A stretch of 64,000 nt of DNA, from positions 62,001-126,000 of the forward strand of contig CAZUJF010000012.1 in the NCBI GenBank assembly GCA_964619955.1. Direction: 5' to 3'. This document shows, one piece after another, positions 41,599 through 50,605 of this stretch. Positions within the stretch are counted from its first letter, which is position 1; the number at the start of each line of letters is the position of its first letter. The stretch comes from JACQFK01 sp964619955 (GTDB lineage: Bacteria > Planctomycetota > MHYJ01 > JACPRB01). The notes under the pieces were generated by a model. The model was not told where the DNA came from, did not search any database, and saw only the letters and a program-made list of their open reading frames with translations. The position numbers were made by a program, and so were the translations under genes.

Positions 41599-43053
41599 CT
41601 ACTCCTTCAGGCGGTTCAGCGTGTAGTAGGCCTGCGGATGCAGCAGGCTCCGCCCGTCCTCCGCTTTCAGGCCCCTCAGGTTGAACTCGTAGATCCGGCC
41701 CGGCACGAGCGTCCCCACCTCGAGCCTCGCGCGCCGGCCGTCCTCCGAAAGTCGGACGCTTTGGATGCTCACGGGCGTGGGATCGACCTGGGGCGACCCG
41801 TAGACCCGGTGGTAGCGGTATCCGTAATGCTGGAGCGAGTAGGACGCCGGATCCGACGCCGCGGGGGCCGCCACCGGCGCCGTGAAGCACAGCTCGAAGC
41901 CGCTCTTCGTGAGCTCCACGGAGCGGATCTCCAAAGGCTCGCGCCCCGTCCACACCAGCCGCTGCAGCCCCTGCATCTTCCCGCCCACCGCCCCCCAGCC
42001 GCGGCTCGTCTGCCCCAGGAACAGCGAACCGTCCGGGCTGAACAGCAGCCGGTTGTTCCCGGATTGGAAGCCCTTCCGGAACGGGAAGCAGGCGCCCTGA
42101 TACAGCCCGCCCACCTTTTCCAGCGCCACCCGCATCACCAGCGACTTCGTCTGGTCCCCCACGAAGAGCTGCCCGGCGAAGGGACCGAAGGCCCCCGCCG
42201 ACGTGTCCCAGGCCAGCCCCGCGGCGGACTGCCCCATGGGGCCGTGGGGAAACAGCACGGCGGCGGGCTTGCGCCGCCGATCGAGTTCCTCCAGCGGGAC
42301 GGCGAAGGGATCCTTCCGGGCCTCGGGGCCCCAATGCAGCCCCGCGGGGTGGCCGTGGAAGTCCTCCTCCCCGGAGAGGTGATGCAGCGAGCAGGCGCCG
42401 AGATATTCCCCCTGGTTGTCCGTGGCGAAGACCTCCCCCGCGGGACTGATGCCGATCCCGTTGGGCGAACGCAGGCCGCTGCCCGCGGGAACGAACTCAC
42501 CGCGGGGCGTGACCTTGAAGGCCCAGCCGCGCCAGGCGGGACGCGCCAGCAGTTCCAGCCCCGACGGGGGCTTGATCTCCAGCCCCGAGAACGGCTTGCT
42601 CGGACGCTCCCAGGGGTAGAACCAGCACGACAGCGTCCCCCAGAAATTCCCGTCGCGGTCCCGGACGGGCCCGAAGGTCCATTCGTACGGATGCCCGGAG
42701 AACGCCCAGGCGTCCGTCAGCGTCTCGTGGAGATCCGCGCGGCCGTCCCCGTCCACATCCTTGAGACGCGTCAGCTCCGGACGCTGGGCCACCACCACCT
42801 CGCCCGGCCCCGTGACGCAGATCCCCAGCGGCTCCTGCAGGCCCGACGCGAAGAGCTTCCATCCGGCGGCGCCGCGGTTCCAGACCTCCCCCCGGCGCGT
42901 CACGACCATCAGGCTGCCGTCCCGCATCCAGGCCATGCCGCCCACTTCGAGCAGCACGGCTTCGGGGATCGGGATCGTCTCGATCCGGTAGTAGGCGTCC
43001 TCCTCCTGGGCCGGGAGCAGGCTCGCCAGGAGCGACAGCAGGAGCGGCATCAT
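41599..43053 (-). CDS. Exported sorbosone/sugar dehydrogenase-like propeller protein
   Basis: A 484-residue protein with a minimal signal (MMPLLLSLLASLLPAQEE). The six-bladed propeller of the PVC membrane-bound dehydrogenase type covers about 20-380 with GMAWMRDGSLMVVTRRGEVW, LRSPNGIGISPAGEVFATD and NRLLFSPDGSLFLGQTSRGW; the C-terminal 90 residues form a beta-sandwich (SYSLQHYGYRYHRVYG). No CxxCH is present here. Its start overlaps the stop of the ThuA-cytochrome gene by 4 bp, and that protein carries five CxxCH motifs, so the two may work as donor and acceptor. Substrate unknown. Confidence 0.88.
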   Translation of the reverse strand: MMPLLLSLLASLLPAQEEDAYYRIETIPIPEAVLLEVGGMAWMRDGSLMVVTRRGEVWNRGAAGWKLFASGLQEPLGICVTGPGEVVVAQRPELTRLKDVDGDGRADLHETLTDAWAFSGHPYEWTFGPVRDRDGNFWGTLSCWFYPWERPSKPFSGLEIKPPSGLELLARPAWRGWAFKVTPRGEFVPAGSGLRSPNGIGISPAGEVFATDNQGEYLGACSLHHLSGEEDFHGHPAGLHWGPEARKDPFAVPLEELDRRRKPAAVLFPHGPMGQSAAGLAWDTSAGAFGPFAGQLFVGDQTKSLVMRVALEKVGGLYQGACFPFRKGFQSGNNRLLFSPDGSLFLGQTSRGWGAVGGKMQGLQRLVWTGREPLEIRSVELTKSGFELCFTAPVAAPAASDPASYSLQHYGYRYHRVYGSPQVDPTPVSIQSVRLSEDGRRARLEVGTLVPGRIYEFNLRGLKAEDGRSLLHPQAYYTLNRLKE

Positions 43054-46000
43054 GGCTTCCTCCGCGGCGTCACGGTCACTTCCACGTTGAGGGCGCGGCC
43101 CGCGGGCAGCCGGAGCCCGCCCTCTTCGAGTTTTCCCGGCTTCACGACGAGGTCCACCCCGTCCTCCGCGCCGGGATTCAGCCAGCCTTCGCGGGGCAGC
43201 GGCGCGATCTCGAAGGCGCGGACGACACCTCTTCCGCCCTCGACGGCGCTGAGGCGCTCCCGGATCGCCACCCCGTCCACTTCATAGAGGAACACCGGGT
43301 GCCGCTCCTCGTCCAGCAGGTATCCCTTGAAGCTCGTGCGGGGCGCCTCCCCGGCACCGGAGAGGCGCAGCAGCGGCGCGTCCGGCGTGCGGTACCAGGG
43401 CTCCGCGCCGGGCTGCCCCATCTGCCGCATGCCCCGGTCGTGCCAGACGGGCGCCATGTCGAGGAACTCGCCGTCCCAGACATAACGCAGCCGGCAGCGC
43501 TCGGCGTCGAAGGCGTACGAAGTCCCTCCCGGCAGGCCCACGGCGATCGACCGCGCGGAGGACTTGGGCATCGCGGTGCGGAGAAGCACGGGCTCCCCGC
43601 GGACCAGCACCTTGTATCCGGCGATCTCGACCTTCGCCCCGCCGGGCCGGAGCGCGTCCGCCGACGTCACCCCGACGGGCAGCGGCAGCGACGCCCCTCC
43701 GCCCAGGGTGGACCAGAGGACGTCGATCGTCTCCTCCCGTTTCTCGGCGCTGAAGCTTCCGAAATACGCGGGCATGGCGCTGCCCTGCTGGATCCGTCCG
43801 GGATCCCGCATCCAGCGGCGGAACCATTCCGGCCGCAGGCGCAAGGACATCGTCGACATGTCCGGCCCGCGCGTCCCTCCGGCGGGACGGCCCTGGAAGT
43901 CGTGGCAGACGATGCAGGAGAGCCCCCCGGCGCCGCTGCCCGCAAGCCGGATCCCCGCCTTCACCTCCTCGGGCTTCGGGACCGGAGGCGCCCCGTCCTC
44001 GCGGGGCTCCGCGCCGGCGGCCGCTCCGAATCCGGAAATCAGGGGCCGCACGTTCTCCTCCCCGAAACGAGGCATGCGCAGCGCCATCCAGGGACGCAGC
44101 CGCTTCGTCCCTCCCAGCAGGTCCGCCAGCCAGGCCTCCCGCAGTTTGTGGCCCGCCTGCGTGAGCAGCGGGGCCGTCTCCTTCAGGCCCGCCGGCTCCT
44201 GCTGCCCGAAGGGATGGCAGGCCGTGCAGCGGAACGTCTGGATCGTCCGCCGGAATTGGTGGATCGGAGCCTTCGTCAGTTCCGGGCTCTCCCGATGAAG
44301 GTCCAGGAAGCCCAGGATCTCGCGGCGCTGGGATTCCGGCAACGCATAGGGCAGGCCCCGCGCCTCGGGGCGCGGAGCGAGACAGCCCGCCTCCCCCGCG
44401 AGGGTTTCGAGGGCGGGCGCCTTCAGGACGTGCTCCGGCAGGCCGGGATCCCGGAGTTCATGGCAGGCGCGGCAGCCGCGGGCGGCCACGAGTTCCCGTC
44501 CCCGGCCGGCGTCCCCCGCCGGAGCCGCCCCTTCGAAGTCCGGATTCCTCCACGCCTCCAGATACGAGGCGATCGCCCCCGCCTCCTCGCTGCTCAGGGA
44601 AAGGGAGGGCATGCGCCCGCCCGGCCCGGTCTTGAGGGGATCCTTCAGATAGGCGGCCAGCGCGGCATGATCCATCTTGGATCCGATGCCGCCCAGGGGC
44701 TCGCCGCCCTCGCCGTGGCAGGCCAGGCAGCCCACGCTTTCATACAGTTCGCGGCCCCGGACGGGATCCCGCGGGAACGACGGGCCGCCGTCCCGGGGCC
44801 CCAGGCCGGCCAGATAGGCGGAGACGTCCGCCGCCTCCCGGGCCTCCAGATGCACCGGCATCGAAGCCCCGGCCCGGTAGCGTTTCGGATCCTGCAGCCA
44901 GCGGACCAGCCAGGGCGTCTTGAGCCGGCCGCCGGCCTCCGACAGATCGGGCCCCTTCCGTCCCGCCACGCCGCCGCGCTCCGCGCGATGACAGCCCGCG
45001 CAGTTGAGCTGCTCCACGCGGTCCCGTCCGCGCTCGGCGAGCCGGGCCCGCTCCGCGCGCGGCGGCGACTCGCGATGCAGGAGGACCGTTTCGGGCACCG
45101 GCTCGGGGCCGAAGAAGTCGGACTGCCAGCGCAGCTGGAAGCGCGAAGGCCCCGGCGCGCGCGCGACCTCGATGCGGATCGGATGCTCCCCCGGCAGCAG
45201 CGGAAGCGCCCGGCCCTGCACCTCGGCGCCGCCGATCACGATGCGCCCCTCCCCCGACAGCGTGTACGTGCCGGCCTGGAGGATCTTCAGGTGGCCCTCC
45301 CAGCGGACGCTGAAGGCGGGCTTCAACGAAGGATGCAGGGACTCGTCCTCCCCGAGGCGGAAGGCGGGAACGCCGGCGGCGAGCACGAGCGACGTCGCGC
45401 CGTCGCTCGCGACGGGAAGCAGCCCGCTTCCCCCGGTCCCTCCCCCCAGCGCCCACAGGATGCCCCCGCGCACATGCCGCAGGAAGCGTTCGTCCTCCCA
45501 GACCTCGGGCCGGTGACCCAGGGCCGTGTAGAAGACCCTCCCCCGGCCCGCCTCCCGCGTCCAGGCGAGCGCGTAGTCCCCGTCCGCCCGCTTGCCCTTG
45601 TCCAGCCCCGACGCGGCCTCCTTCAGGGAGAGCAGCACCCGGAGGCCCGGACGGGACCAGCCCTTGAACTGGTAGATCTCATCGCGGATCTTGAAGACGG
45701 GCGGCAGGAACGACGTGGAGGGATGAGCGGCGTCCTCGACGCGGAGGGACACCTCTTCGTGCCAGGGATGGCTGTCGAAGCGGCCGCCCAGAAGCTCCGC
45801 CAGCTCGGGCCAGGCCTCGCCGGAATCCACGGCGGCATGGATGCCCGCCAGGGCGCCGCCGCGACGGACGAAATCGGCCAGCGCCTGTTTCCGCTCCGGG
45901 GTGACGGGCAGCGCGCCGGACGTGTAGAGCGCCACGGCGTCGAAGGACTTCAGGCTCTCCGCGGAGATCAGGCCCGCATCCTGGCTGCAGACGACTTCGA

Positions 46001-46202
46001 AGGCGCCCTTCCCCGCCTCCCCCAGCTGCCGCTCGGCGAGCGAGAGGCGGACGCCCGTGTTCTTCGTCCCCTTCGCGGCGTCCGGCCTCCGGACGACTTC
46101 GTGCTCGTAGCCCTCCGAACGGGTCAGGAAGAGCACCCGCGGCAGGCGGCCCTCCAGGGTCTCCTCCTGGGCAAGGGCCAGGGCGATCCAGGCGATCCAC
46201 AT
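43050..46202 (-). CDS. ThuA - PA14-like - pentahaem cytochrome fusion protein
   Basis: A 1050-residue exported protein (signal MWIAWIALALAQEE). A ThuA-type glutamine-amidotransferase-like domain covers about 20-255 (RVLFLTRSEGYEHEVVRRPD, GGALAGIHAAVDSGEAWPEL, YTALGHRPEVW). A PA14-like beta-sandwich lies near 285-375. Five CxxCH haem c motifs follow near residues 400, 492, 576, 657 and 762 (CAGCH, CLACH, CRACH, CTACH, CIVCH), and the C-terminal 220 residues are beta-rich (a TIGR-type haem-binding tail). ThuA domains are linked to sugar utilisation. The upstream isomerase-like gene is 10 bp away. An electron-transfer role is strongly suggested; the substrate is unknown. Confidence 0.9.
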   Translation of the reverse strand: MWIAWIALALAQEETLEGRLPRVLFLTRSEGYEHEVVRRPDAAKGTKNTGVRLSLAERQLGEAGKGAFEVVCSQDAGLISAESLKSFDAVALYTSGALPVTPERKQALADFVRRGGALAGIHAAVDSGEAWPELAELLGGRFDSHPWHEEVSLRVEDAAHPSTSFLPPVFKIRDEIYQFKGWSRPGLRVLLSLKEAASGLDKGKRADGDYALAWTREAGRGRVFYTALGHRPEVWEDERFLRHVRGGILWALGGGTGGSGLLPVASDGATSLVLAAGVPAFRLGEDESLHPSLKPAFSVRWEGHLKILQAGTYTLSGEGRIVIGGAEVQGRALPLLPGEHPIRIEVARAPGPSRFQLRWQSDFFGPEPVPETVLLHRESPPRAERARLAERGRDRVEQLNCAGCHRAERGGVAGRKGPDLSEAGGRLKTPWLVRWLQDPKRYRAGASMPVHLEAREAADVSAYLAGLGPRDGGPSFPRDPVRGRELYESVGCLACHGEGGEPLGGIGSKMDHAALAAYLKDPLKTGPGGRMPSLSLSSEEAGAIASYLEAWRNPDFEGAAPAGDAGRGRELVAARGCRACHELRDPGLPEHVLKAPALETLAGEAGCLAPRPEARGLPYALPESQRREILGFLDLHRESPELTKAPIHQFRRTIQTFRCTACHPFGQQEPAGLKETAPLLTQAGHKLREAWLADLLGGTKRLRPWMALRMPRFGEENVRPLISGFGAAAGAEPREDGAPPVPKPEEVKAGIRLAGSGAGGLSCIVCHDFQGRPAGGTRGPDMSTMSLRLRPEWFRRWMRDPGRIQQGSAMPAYFGSFSAEKREETIDVLWSTLGGGASLPLPVGVTSADALRPGGAKVEIAGYKVLVRGEPVLLRTAMPKSSARSIAVGLPGGTSYAFDAERCRLRYVWDGEFLDMAPVWHDRGMRQMGQPGAEPWYRTPDAPLLRLSGAGEAPRTSFKGYLLDEERHPVFLYEVDGVAIRERLSAVEGGRGVVRAFEIAPLPREGWLNPGAEDGVDLVVKPGKLEEGGLRLPAGRALNVEVTVTPRRKP

Positions 46203-46212
46203 GTCCCCTCCG

Positions 46213-47049
46213 TCAAACGCGGACGACCGCTTCTTTCTTCAGGATCTGCGTCAGGTGCGTCAGGCTGCGCGCGGCCTGCGCCTGCGTGCCGCACTCCACG
46301 GACAGGATGCCGTCGTAGCCCGCCGAGCGCAGGATGGACACGGTCCGCGTCCAGTCGATCACGCCGTCGCCGCAGGCCACCCCCACGGGCGTTCCCGTCA
46401 CCTTGCCGCGTTCCTGGAGCAGGTCGCCGCCGATGTCCTTGGCGTGCACGTGCACGACCCGGTCCTTCACGGCCTCGAGGAACTCGTAGGGGTCCTCGCC
46501 GCCGAGGAACGCGTTGCCCGTGTCGAAGTTCACCTTCAGCAGCGGCGAGTCCACCAGCGTCGCGATGCGCAGGAGGCCCTTCCGGGTCTTGGAGTAGATC
46601 TGGTGCGGCTCGATCCCGACGGCGACGCCGTAGCGCTCCGCCGTGCGCAGGATCGTCTTGAGGGAGTACTTCATGACCTGGAAGGCCTCCTCGTCGTTCA
46701 TCCAGTCCGGCTTGGGCCCCTCGTCCGTGTTCACCACCGGGGCGCCGAGATCGGCGGCGAAGCGGATGGCCTTGCGGAGGTATTCCACGCCGACGTCCGG
46801 CTTCATCAGGGGGGCGTGGGAGCTGAGGCCCGACGCCTTCAACCCGTATTTCTCGAGCAGCGCCTTCATCTCGCGCGGATCCTCGTCCAGGCTGAAGGAA
46901 TGGAAGTAGCCCGCCTCGCTGAGGAGTTCGCGGCCGTTGTGGACCATCGGCTCCACCCAGCGGTACCCGAGTTCCGCGGCCGCCGCCAGGCCCTTTTCGA
47001 ACGACTTGTCCGCGGACCGGACGAATTCCATGTTGATTCCGACGTCCAT
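46213..47049 (-). CDS. Cytoplasmic sugar phosphate isomerase/epimerase-like TIM barrel protein
   Basis: Start at ATG 47049 with AAGGAGG 7-8 bases upstream; the product has 278 residues and no signal peptide, unlike the other two barrel proteins here. Candidate metal ligands are VAVGIEPHQIY, LKVNFDTGNAF, VVHVHAKDIGGD and ILSVECGTQ, the pattern of xylose-isomerase-like TIM barrels (Glu, Asp, His, Glu). It is the first gene of the unit ThuA-cytochrome then dehydrogenase. It may isomerise or epimerise the sugar or polyol that those exported proteins handle; this is inference. Confidence 0.92.
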   Translation of the reverse strand: MDVGINMEFVRSADKSFEKGLAAAAELGYRWVEPMVHNGRELLSEAGYFHSFSLDEDPREMKALLEKYGLKASGLSSHAPLMKPDVGVEYLRKAIRFAADLGAPVVNTDEGPKPDWMNDEEAFQVMKYSLKTILRTAERYGVAVGIEPHQIYSKTRKGLLRIATLVDSPLLKVNFDTGNAFLGGEDPYEFLEAVKDRVVHVHAKDIGGDLLQERGKVTGTPVGVACGDGVIDWTRTVSILRSAGYDGILSVECGTQAQAARSLTHLTQILKKEAVVRV

Positions 47050-47196
47050 GGCGCCCTCCTTCGATCTTCCGGGCATCCCCCGCGGATGCCCCATCGGAAC
47101 CACCCTACCCCCTCCGGGCCTTCGACTGCGTCCACGCGCTCGCAGTGGTAAAGATTGCACATGCATCGGGGCCGGATCTTTTGGGATCATCCCCGC

Positions 47197-49230
47197 ATGC
47201 GGCGCGCGTGTTCGCTCCTCTGCCTCCTCCTGGCCGGCCAGGCGGACGGCCCCCGGGTGCTCTTCGTCGCGACGGACGGGAACGACGCGGGACCCGGCAC
47301 GCTGCAGGCCCCCTTCGCCACGCTGGAACGCGCGCGCGACGAGATCCGGCGCCGGAAAGCGGCGGAGGCCTGGCCGGCCGGGGGCTTCGAGGTCCGGCTC
47401 CGCGCCGGAACCTACCGTCGATCGGAGGCCTTCCGTCTCGGCGCCGGCGACTCCGGCCGCGCCGGGGCGCCGGTGCTGTACCGCTCCCACGAGGGCGAGG
47501 AGGTCCGGATCTCGGGGGGCCGCGAGCTGCGCGCCGCCGCCTTCAAACCCTCCGCGGATCCGCGACTGGATCCCGCCGCCCGGGGCAAGGTCCTCCAGGC
47601 GGATCTGCGCGCGGAGGGCCTCGCGGACTTCGGACGCCTGAAGGCCCGGGGCTTCGGGCTCCCGCAGGCGACGGCCGCCCTCGAACTCACGTTCCAGGAC
47701 AAGCCCCTGCCCCCGGCCCAGTGGCCCAACCGGGGCTGGGCGCGGATCCGCTCCGCCCCGGCGGGCGCCAAGGGAGACCGCTTCGTCGCCGAAGAAGAGC
47801 GTCCCGCGCGCTGGCGGGGCGAGGAGGACGTCTGGGTCCACGGCTACTGGACCTGGGACTGGGCCGACTCCTACGCCGCCGTGGCCTCGATCGACGCCGC
47901 CACGGGCGCGATCGTCACCGCGGCGCCGCACGGGACCTACGGCTACAAGGCCGGGAAGCGCTTCCGCGCGATCCACGTCCTGCAGGAACTCGACGAGCCC
48001 GGCGAATGGCATCTCGACCGGAAGACGGGCCTGCTCAGCCTCTGGCCGCCCGGGCCCCTCGAGGGCGGGAGGCTGGAGGCCTCCGTCCTCGAAGAGCCGC
48101 TCGTCGCGATGACGGAAGCCTCGCACGTGGGGCTGAAAGGCTTCATCCTCGAGGCGGGCCGCAGCCACGGGGTCACGGTCCGGGGCGGGGAGCAGTGCCG
48201 CATCGCCGGCTGCGTCCTGCGCAATCTCGGCAACGACGGGGTGCGGCTGCAGGGCGGGCGCGGGCATGCGGTCGTCTCCTGCGACATCACGGGCGTGGGC
48301 GAGACGGGCATCGTCCTGGAGGGGGGCGATCGCCGCACGCTCGTCCCGGGCGGGCACCAGGCGCTCAACAACCACATTTACGAATACAGCCGCTGGTGCC
48401 GCACCTACCGGCCCGCCGTGCTGGTCTCCGGGGTGGGCCACCGGGTCGCCCACTGCCGGATCCACGACGCGCCCCACAACGCGATCCTCTTCGGGGGGAA
48501 CGACCACGTCCTCGAGCTCAACGAGGTCTACCGCGTCTGCCGCGAGACGGGCGACGCCGGCGCCTTCTACATCGGGCGCGACTGGACGATGCGGGGCAAC
48601 GTGGTCCGCCACAACATCTTCAGGGATTTGGAGGGGGTGAAGGGCGAGCACGGCTTCACGGAGGTGATGGGCGTCTACCTCGACGACGCCGCCAGCGGCA
48701 CGAGGGTCGAGGGCAACCTCTTCCAGCGGGTCTCGCGCGCCGTGATGGTGGGGGGCGGGCGGGACAACGCCGTGGAGCACAACCTGCTGCTCGACTGTCC
48801 GGTGGGCATCCACGTGGACGCCCGGGGCGTCGGCTGGGCGAAGAAACACATCGCCCTCGAGGACGGCGACTGGGGGATGAAGGCGAAGCTCGAGGCGATG
48901 AACTGGAAGGCGCCGCCCTACAGCGAACGGTATCCCGGTCTCGCCGGGATGCTCGACGACGAGCCTTATCTCCCGAAGGGGACCTCCGTGAAAGGCAACG
49001 TCGCCTCGGGCTGCGCGAAATGGCTGCTCCTCCTGGACCGGCTCACGCCCGCCGCGGCCGGCGTGAAGGAGAACTTCGCCGAGGGCGACCCCGGCTTCGA
49101 GACGCCCGCGGGGCCGGACTACCGGCTCAAAGCCGACGCCCCGGCGGCGAAGGCGGGCTTCCCGCCGATCCCGTTCGACCGCATCGGACTCATGCCGGAT
49201 GCGGACCGCCGGTCCCTCCCCCCGCGCTGA
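47197..49230 (+). CDS. Exported right-handed beta-helix protein, GH141-like
   Basis: Start taken at 47197, where a signal peptide begins (MRRACSLLCLLLAGQADG); earlier in-frame ATGs extend it by 14 codons. The 677-residue product begins, after the signal, with FVATDGNDAGPGTLQAPFAT and a parallel beta-helix rich in GxxxxxxxN turns (LKGFILEAGRSHGVTVRGGE, NGVRLQ-type rungs, HCRIHDAPHNAILFGG). This resembles GH141 proteins (fucosidase/xylanase family) and similar beta-helix polysaccharide enzymes. No catalytic pair is assigned. Its end overlaps the convergent radical SAM gene by 41 bp. The 147-bp gap before it shows no clear promoter. Confidence 0.82.
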   Translation: MRRACSLLCLLLAGQADGPRVLFVATDGNDAGPGTLQAPFATLERARDEIRRRKAAEAWPAGGFEVRLRAGTYRRSEAFRLGAGDSGRAGAPVLYRSHEGEEVRISGGRELRAAAFKPSADPRLDPAARGKVLQADLRAEGLADFGRLKARGFGLPQATAALELTFQDKPLPPAQWPNRGWARIRSAPAGAKGDRFVAEEERPARWRGEEDVWVHGYWTWDWADSYAAVASIDAATGAIVTAAPHGTYGYKAGKRFRAIHVLQELDEPGEWHLDRKTGLLSLWPPGPLEGGRLEASVLEEPLVAMTEASHVGLKGFILEAGRSHGVTVRGGEQCRIAGCVLRNLGNDGVRLQGGRGHAVVSCDITGVGETGIVLEGGDRRTLVPGGHQALNNHIYEYSRWCRTYRPAVLVSGVGHRVAHCRIHDAPHNAILFGGNDHVLELNEVYRVCRETGDAGAFYIGRDWTMRGNVVRHNIFRDLEGVKGEHGFTEVMGVYLDDAASGTRVEGNLFQRVSRAVMVGGGRDNAVEHNLLLDCPVGIHVDARGVGWAKKHIALEDGDWGMKAKLEAMNWKAPPYSERYPGLAGMLDDEPYLPKGTSVKGNVASGCAKWLLLLDRLTPAAAGVKENFAEGDPGFETPAGPDYRLKADAPAAKAGFPPIPFDRIGLMPDADRRSLPPR

Positions 49231-50545
49231 CCCCCGCCGGAGCCCCGGGCCGTCCGCCCCGGAGGATGTCGGCGCCGAAGCCGCGCGCGTAACGCCGCAC
49301 GACCTCCTGGCCGTCGATGCGTCCGTAGAATTCGCGCCAGAGCCGCCGGTACCGCCCCTCCAGATCCGAGGGGCTCTCCGCCAGCGGCCGGAACACCGCG
49401 TGCGCGCCGTTGTAGCGGGACCAGTCGCGATGGAGCAGGCGGCCCTCGCGCTCGATCTGGCCGAAACGGGGCGTGCCCGGAAACGGCACGGTGATGGTGA
49501 ACTCGGCGAGGTTGATGCCGGAATCCTCGCAGAAGCCCAGGATCCTGCCGTCGAGGTCCAGGGGATCCTGGTCATGGCCCAGCGTGAACGTCGCCATCGT
49601 CTCGATCCCGTGCCGCCGCATGCGGGCGACGGCCTCGATGATCCTCGGGTCCTGGAGTTCCCGGTTCAGGGACCCCATCAGCCCCAGCACGAGGTAGACC
49701 TGCCTCAGTCCGATGGCGGCGAGATCCTCCCAATCCTCGTCCGCGAGCTCGCAGACGAAGCGCGGGTAGATCGCGGTGAAGCCGGAACGCCGGAGCCTCG
49801 CGGACTCCAGCTCCCGGCGCAGGGAGCGCCGCCACTCCCGACTTCCCTCGTCGGCGAAGAGCAGCGTCTCGTCCGCATAGAAGCAGCACAGGTGCCGCAA
49901 CGCGGCGATGTCCTTCGCCACCGCGGCCGCCTCCTTGCGGTGCTCCTCGGTGCCGGCGCTGCAGGGAAGGACGCAAAAGCCGCAGCCCGTGCGGCAGCCG
50001 CGCGCGGTCTGGACGATGTCGCAGCGGAGGTAGCTCGATCCGGCGAAGAGGTCCCGGCGGGGCGCCGCGAACGGGGCGTCCGCCCGGCCCCGGTAGACCT
50101 TTCCCCGCAGCCGGCCGGCGCGCAGATCCGCCAGGATTTCCGGCCACACGCCTTCCGCCGGGCCGGTGACGACGGCGTCGCAGTGGGCCAGCGCATCCTC
50201 CGGGACCGCCGTGGGATGGATGCCGCCGCCCAGCACCGGCAGCCCGCGGCGGCGGCATTCGGCCGCGATCTCGTAGGCGCGGGCGGCCTGCGGCGTGAAG
50301 AAGCTCAGGCAGACCAGGTCGGCGGAGAGGTCCGGGGGGAACGGGGCCACGTTCTCGTCGGTGCAGGTCAGCCGGTGCCCCTCCGGGACCGCGCCGGCGG
50401 CGGTCGCCAGGCCCAGCCCGGCCATGCGGAACGTGGCGACGTCGGAGCCGGACAGGCAGTCCTTCAGATCCGGATGGTCGTCCAGCAGCTTGCGCCAGCG
50501 GGGAAACACGAAATGCAGATGCAGGGGGGCGTCGTTCGCGCTCAT
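49190..50545 (-). CDS. B12-binding domain radical SAM protein
   Basis: Start at ATG 50545 with GAGGG four bases before it; 451 residues. The N-terminal cobalamin-binding domain spans about 15-150 (DLVCLSFFTPQAARAYEIAA, LPVLGGGIHPTAVPEDALAH, CDAVVTGPAEGVWPEILADL). The radical SAM cluster is C184-x3-C188-x2-C191 in ARGCRTGCGFC, followed by the HydG/BchE-like barrel with YADETLLF and IETMATFTLGHDQDPLDLDG. Members of this class methylate or rearrange unreactive carbons; HpnR-type hopanoid methylases are relatives but the substrate is not determined here. It lies downstream of the third HzsA-like paralogue and may be separately transcribed, because site 5 sits 22 bases upstream. Confidence 0.9.
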   Translation of the reverse strand: MSANDAPLHLHFVFPRWRKLLDDHPDLKDCLSGSDVATFRMAGLGLATAAGAVPEGHRLTCTDENVAPFPPDLSADLVCLSFFTPQAARAYEIAAECRRRGLPVLGGGIHPTAVPEDALAHCDAVVTGPAEGVWPEILADLRAGRLRGKVYRGRADAPFAAPRRDLFAGSSYLRCDIVQTARGCRTGCGFCVLPCSAGTEEHRKEAAAVAKDIAALRHLCCFYADETLLFADEGSREWRRSLRRELESARLRRSGFTAIYPRFVCELADEDWEDLAAIGLRQVYLVLGLMGSLNRELQDPRIIEAVARMRRHGIETMATFTLGHDQDPLDLDGRILGFCEDSGINLAEFTITVPFPGTPRFGQIEREGRLLHRDWSRYNGAHAVFRPLAESPSDLEGRYRRLWREFYGRIDGQEVVRRYARGFGADILRGGRPGAPAGVSAGGGTGGPHPA

Positions 50546-50567
50546 GGACCCTCGCACCCCATCCAGT

Positions 50568-50584
50568 TAACCATATTCATCATC
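50568..50584. promoter_or_regulatory. Recurrent yAACCrYGTT near-palindrome, site 5
   Basis: The plus strand reads TAACCATATTCATCATC, sharing TAACCA and TTCATCATC with site 2. It is 22 bases upstream of the radical SAM start and 21 bases past the stop of paralogue 3, within a 60-bp gap. Confidence 0.4.
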
Positions 50585-50605
50585 CGGGATGCAAGCCGCC
50601 GCGGC

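Noticed and set aside
47143..47165. Second sigma-54-like promoter before the beta-helix gene
   Set aside because: GG and GC are separated by 8 rather than 10 bases and the -24 box is poor.
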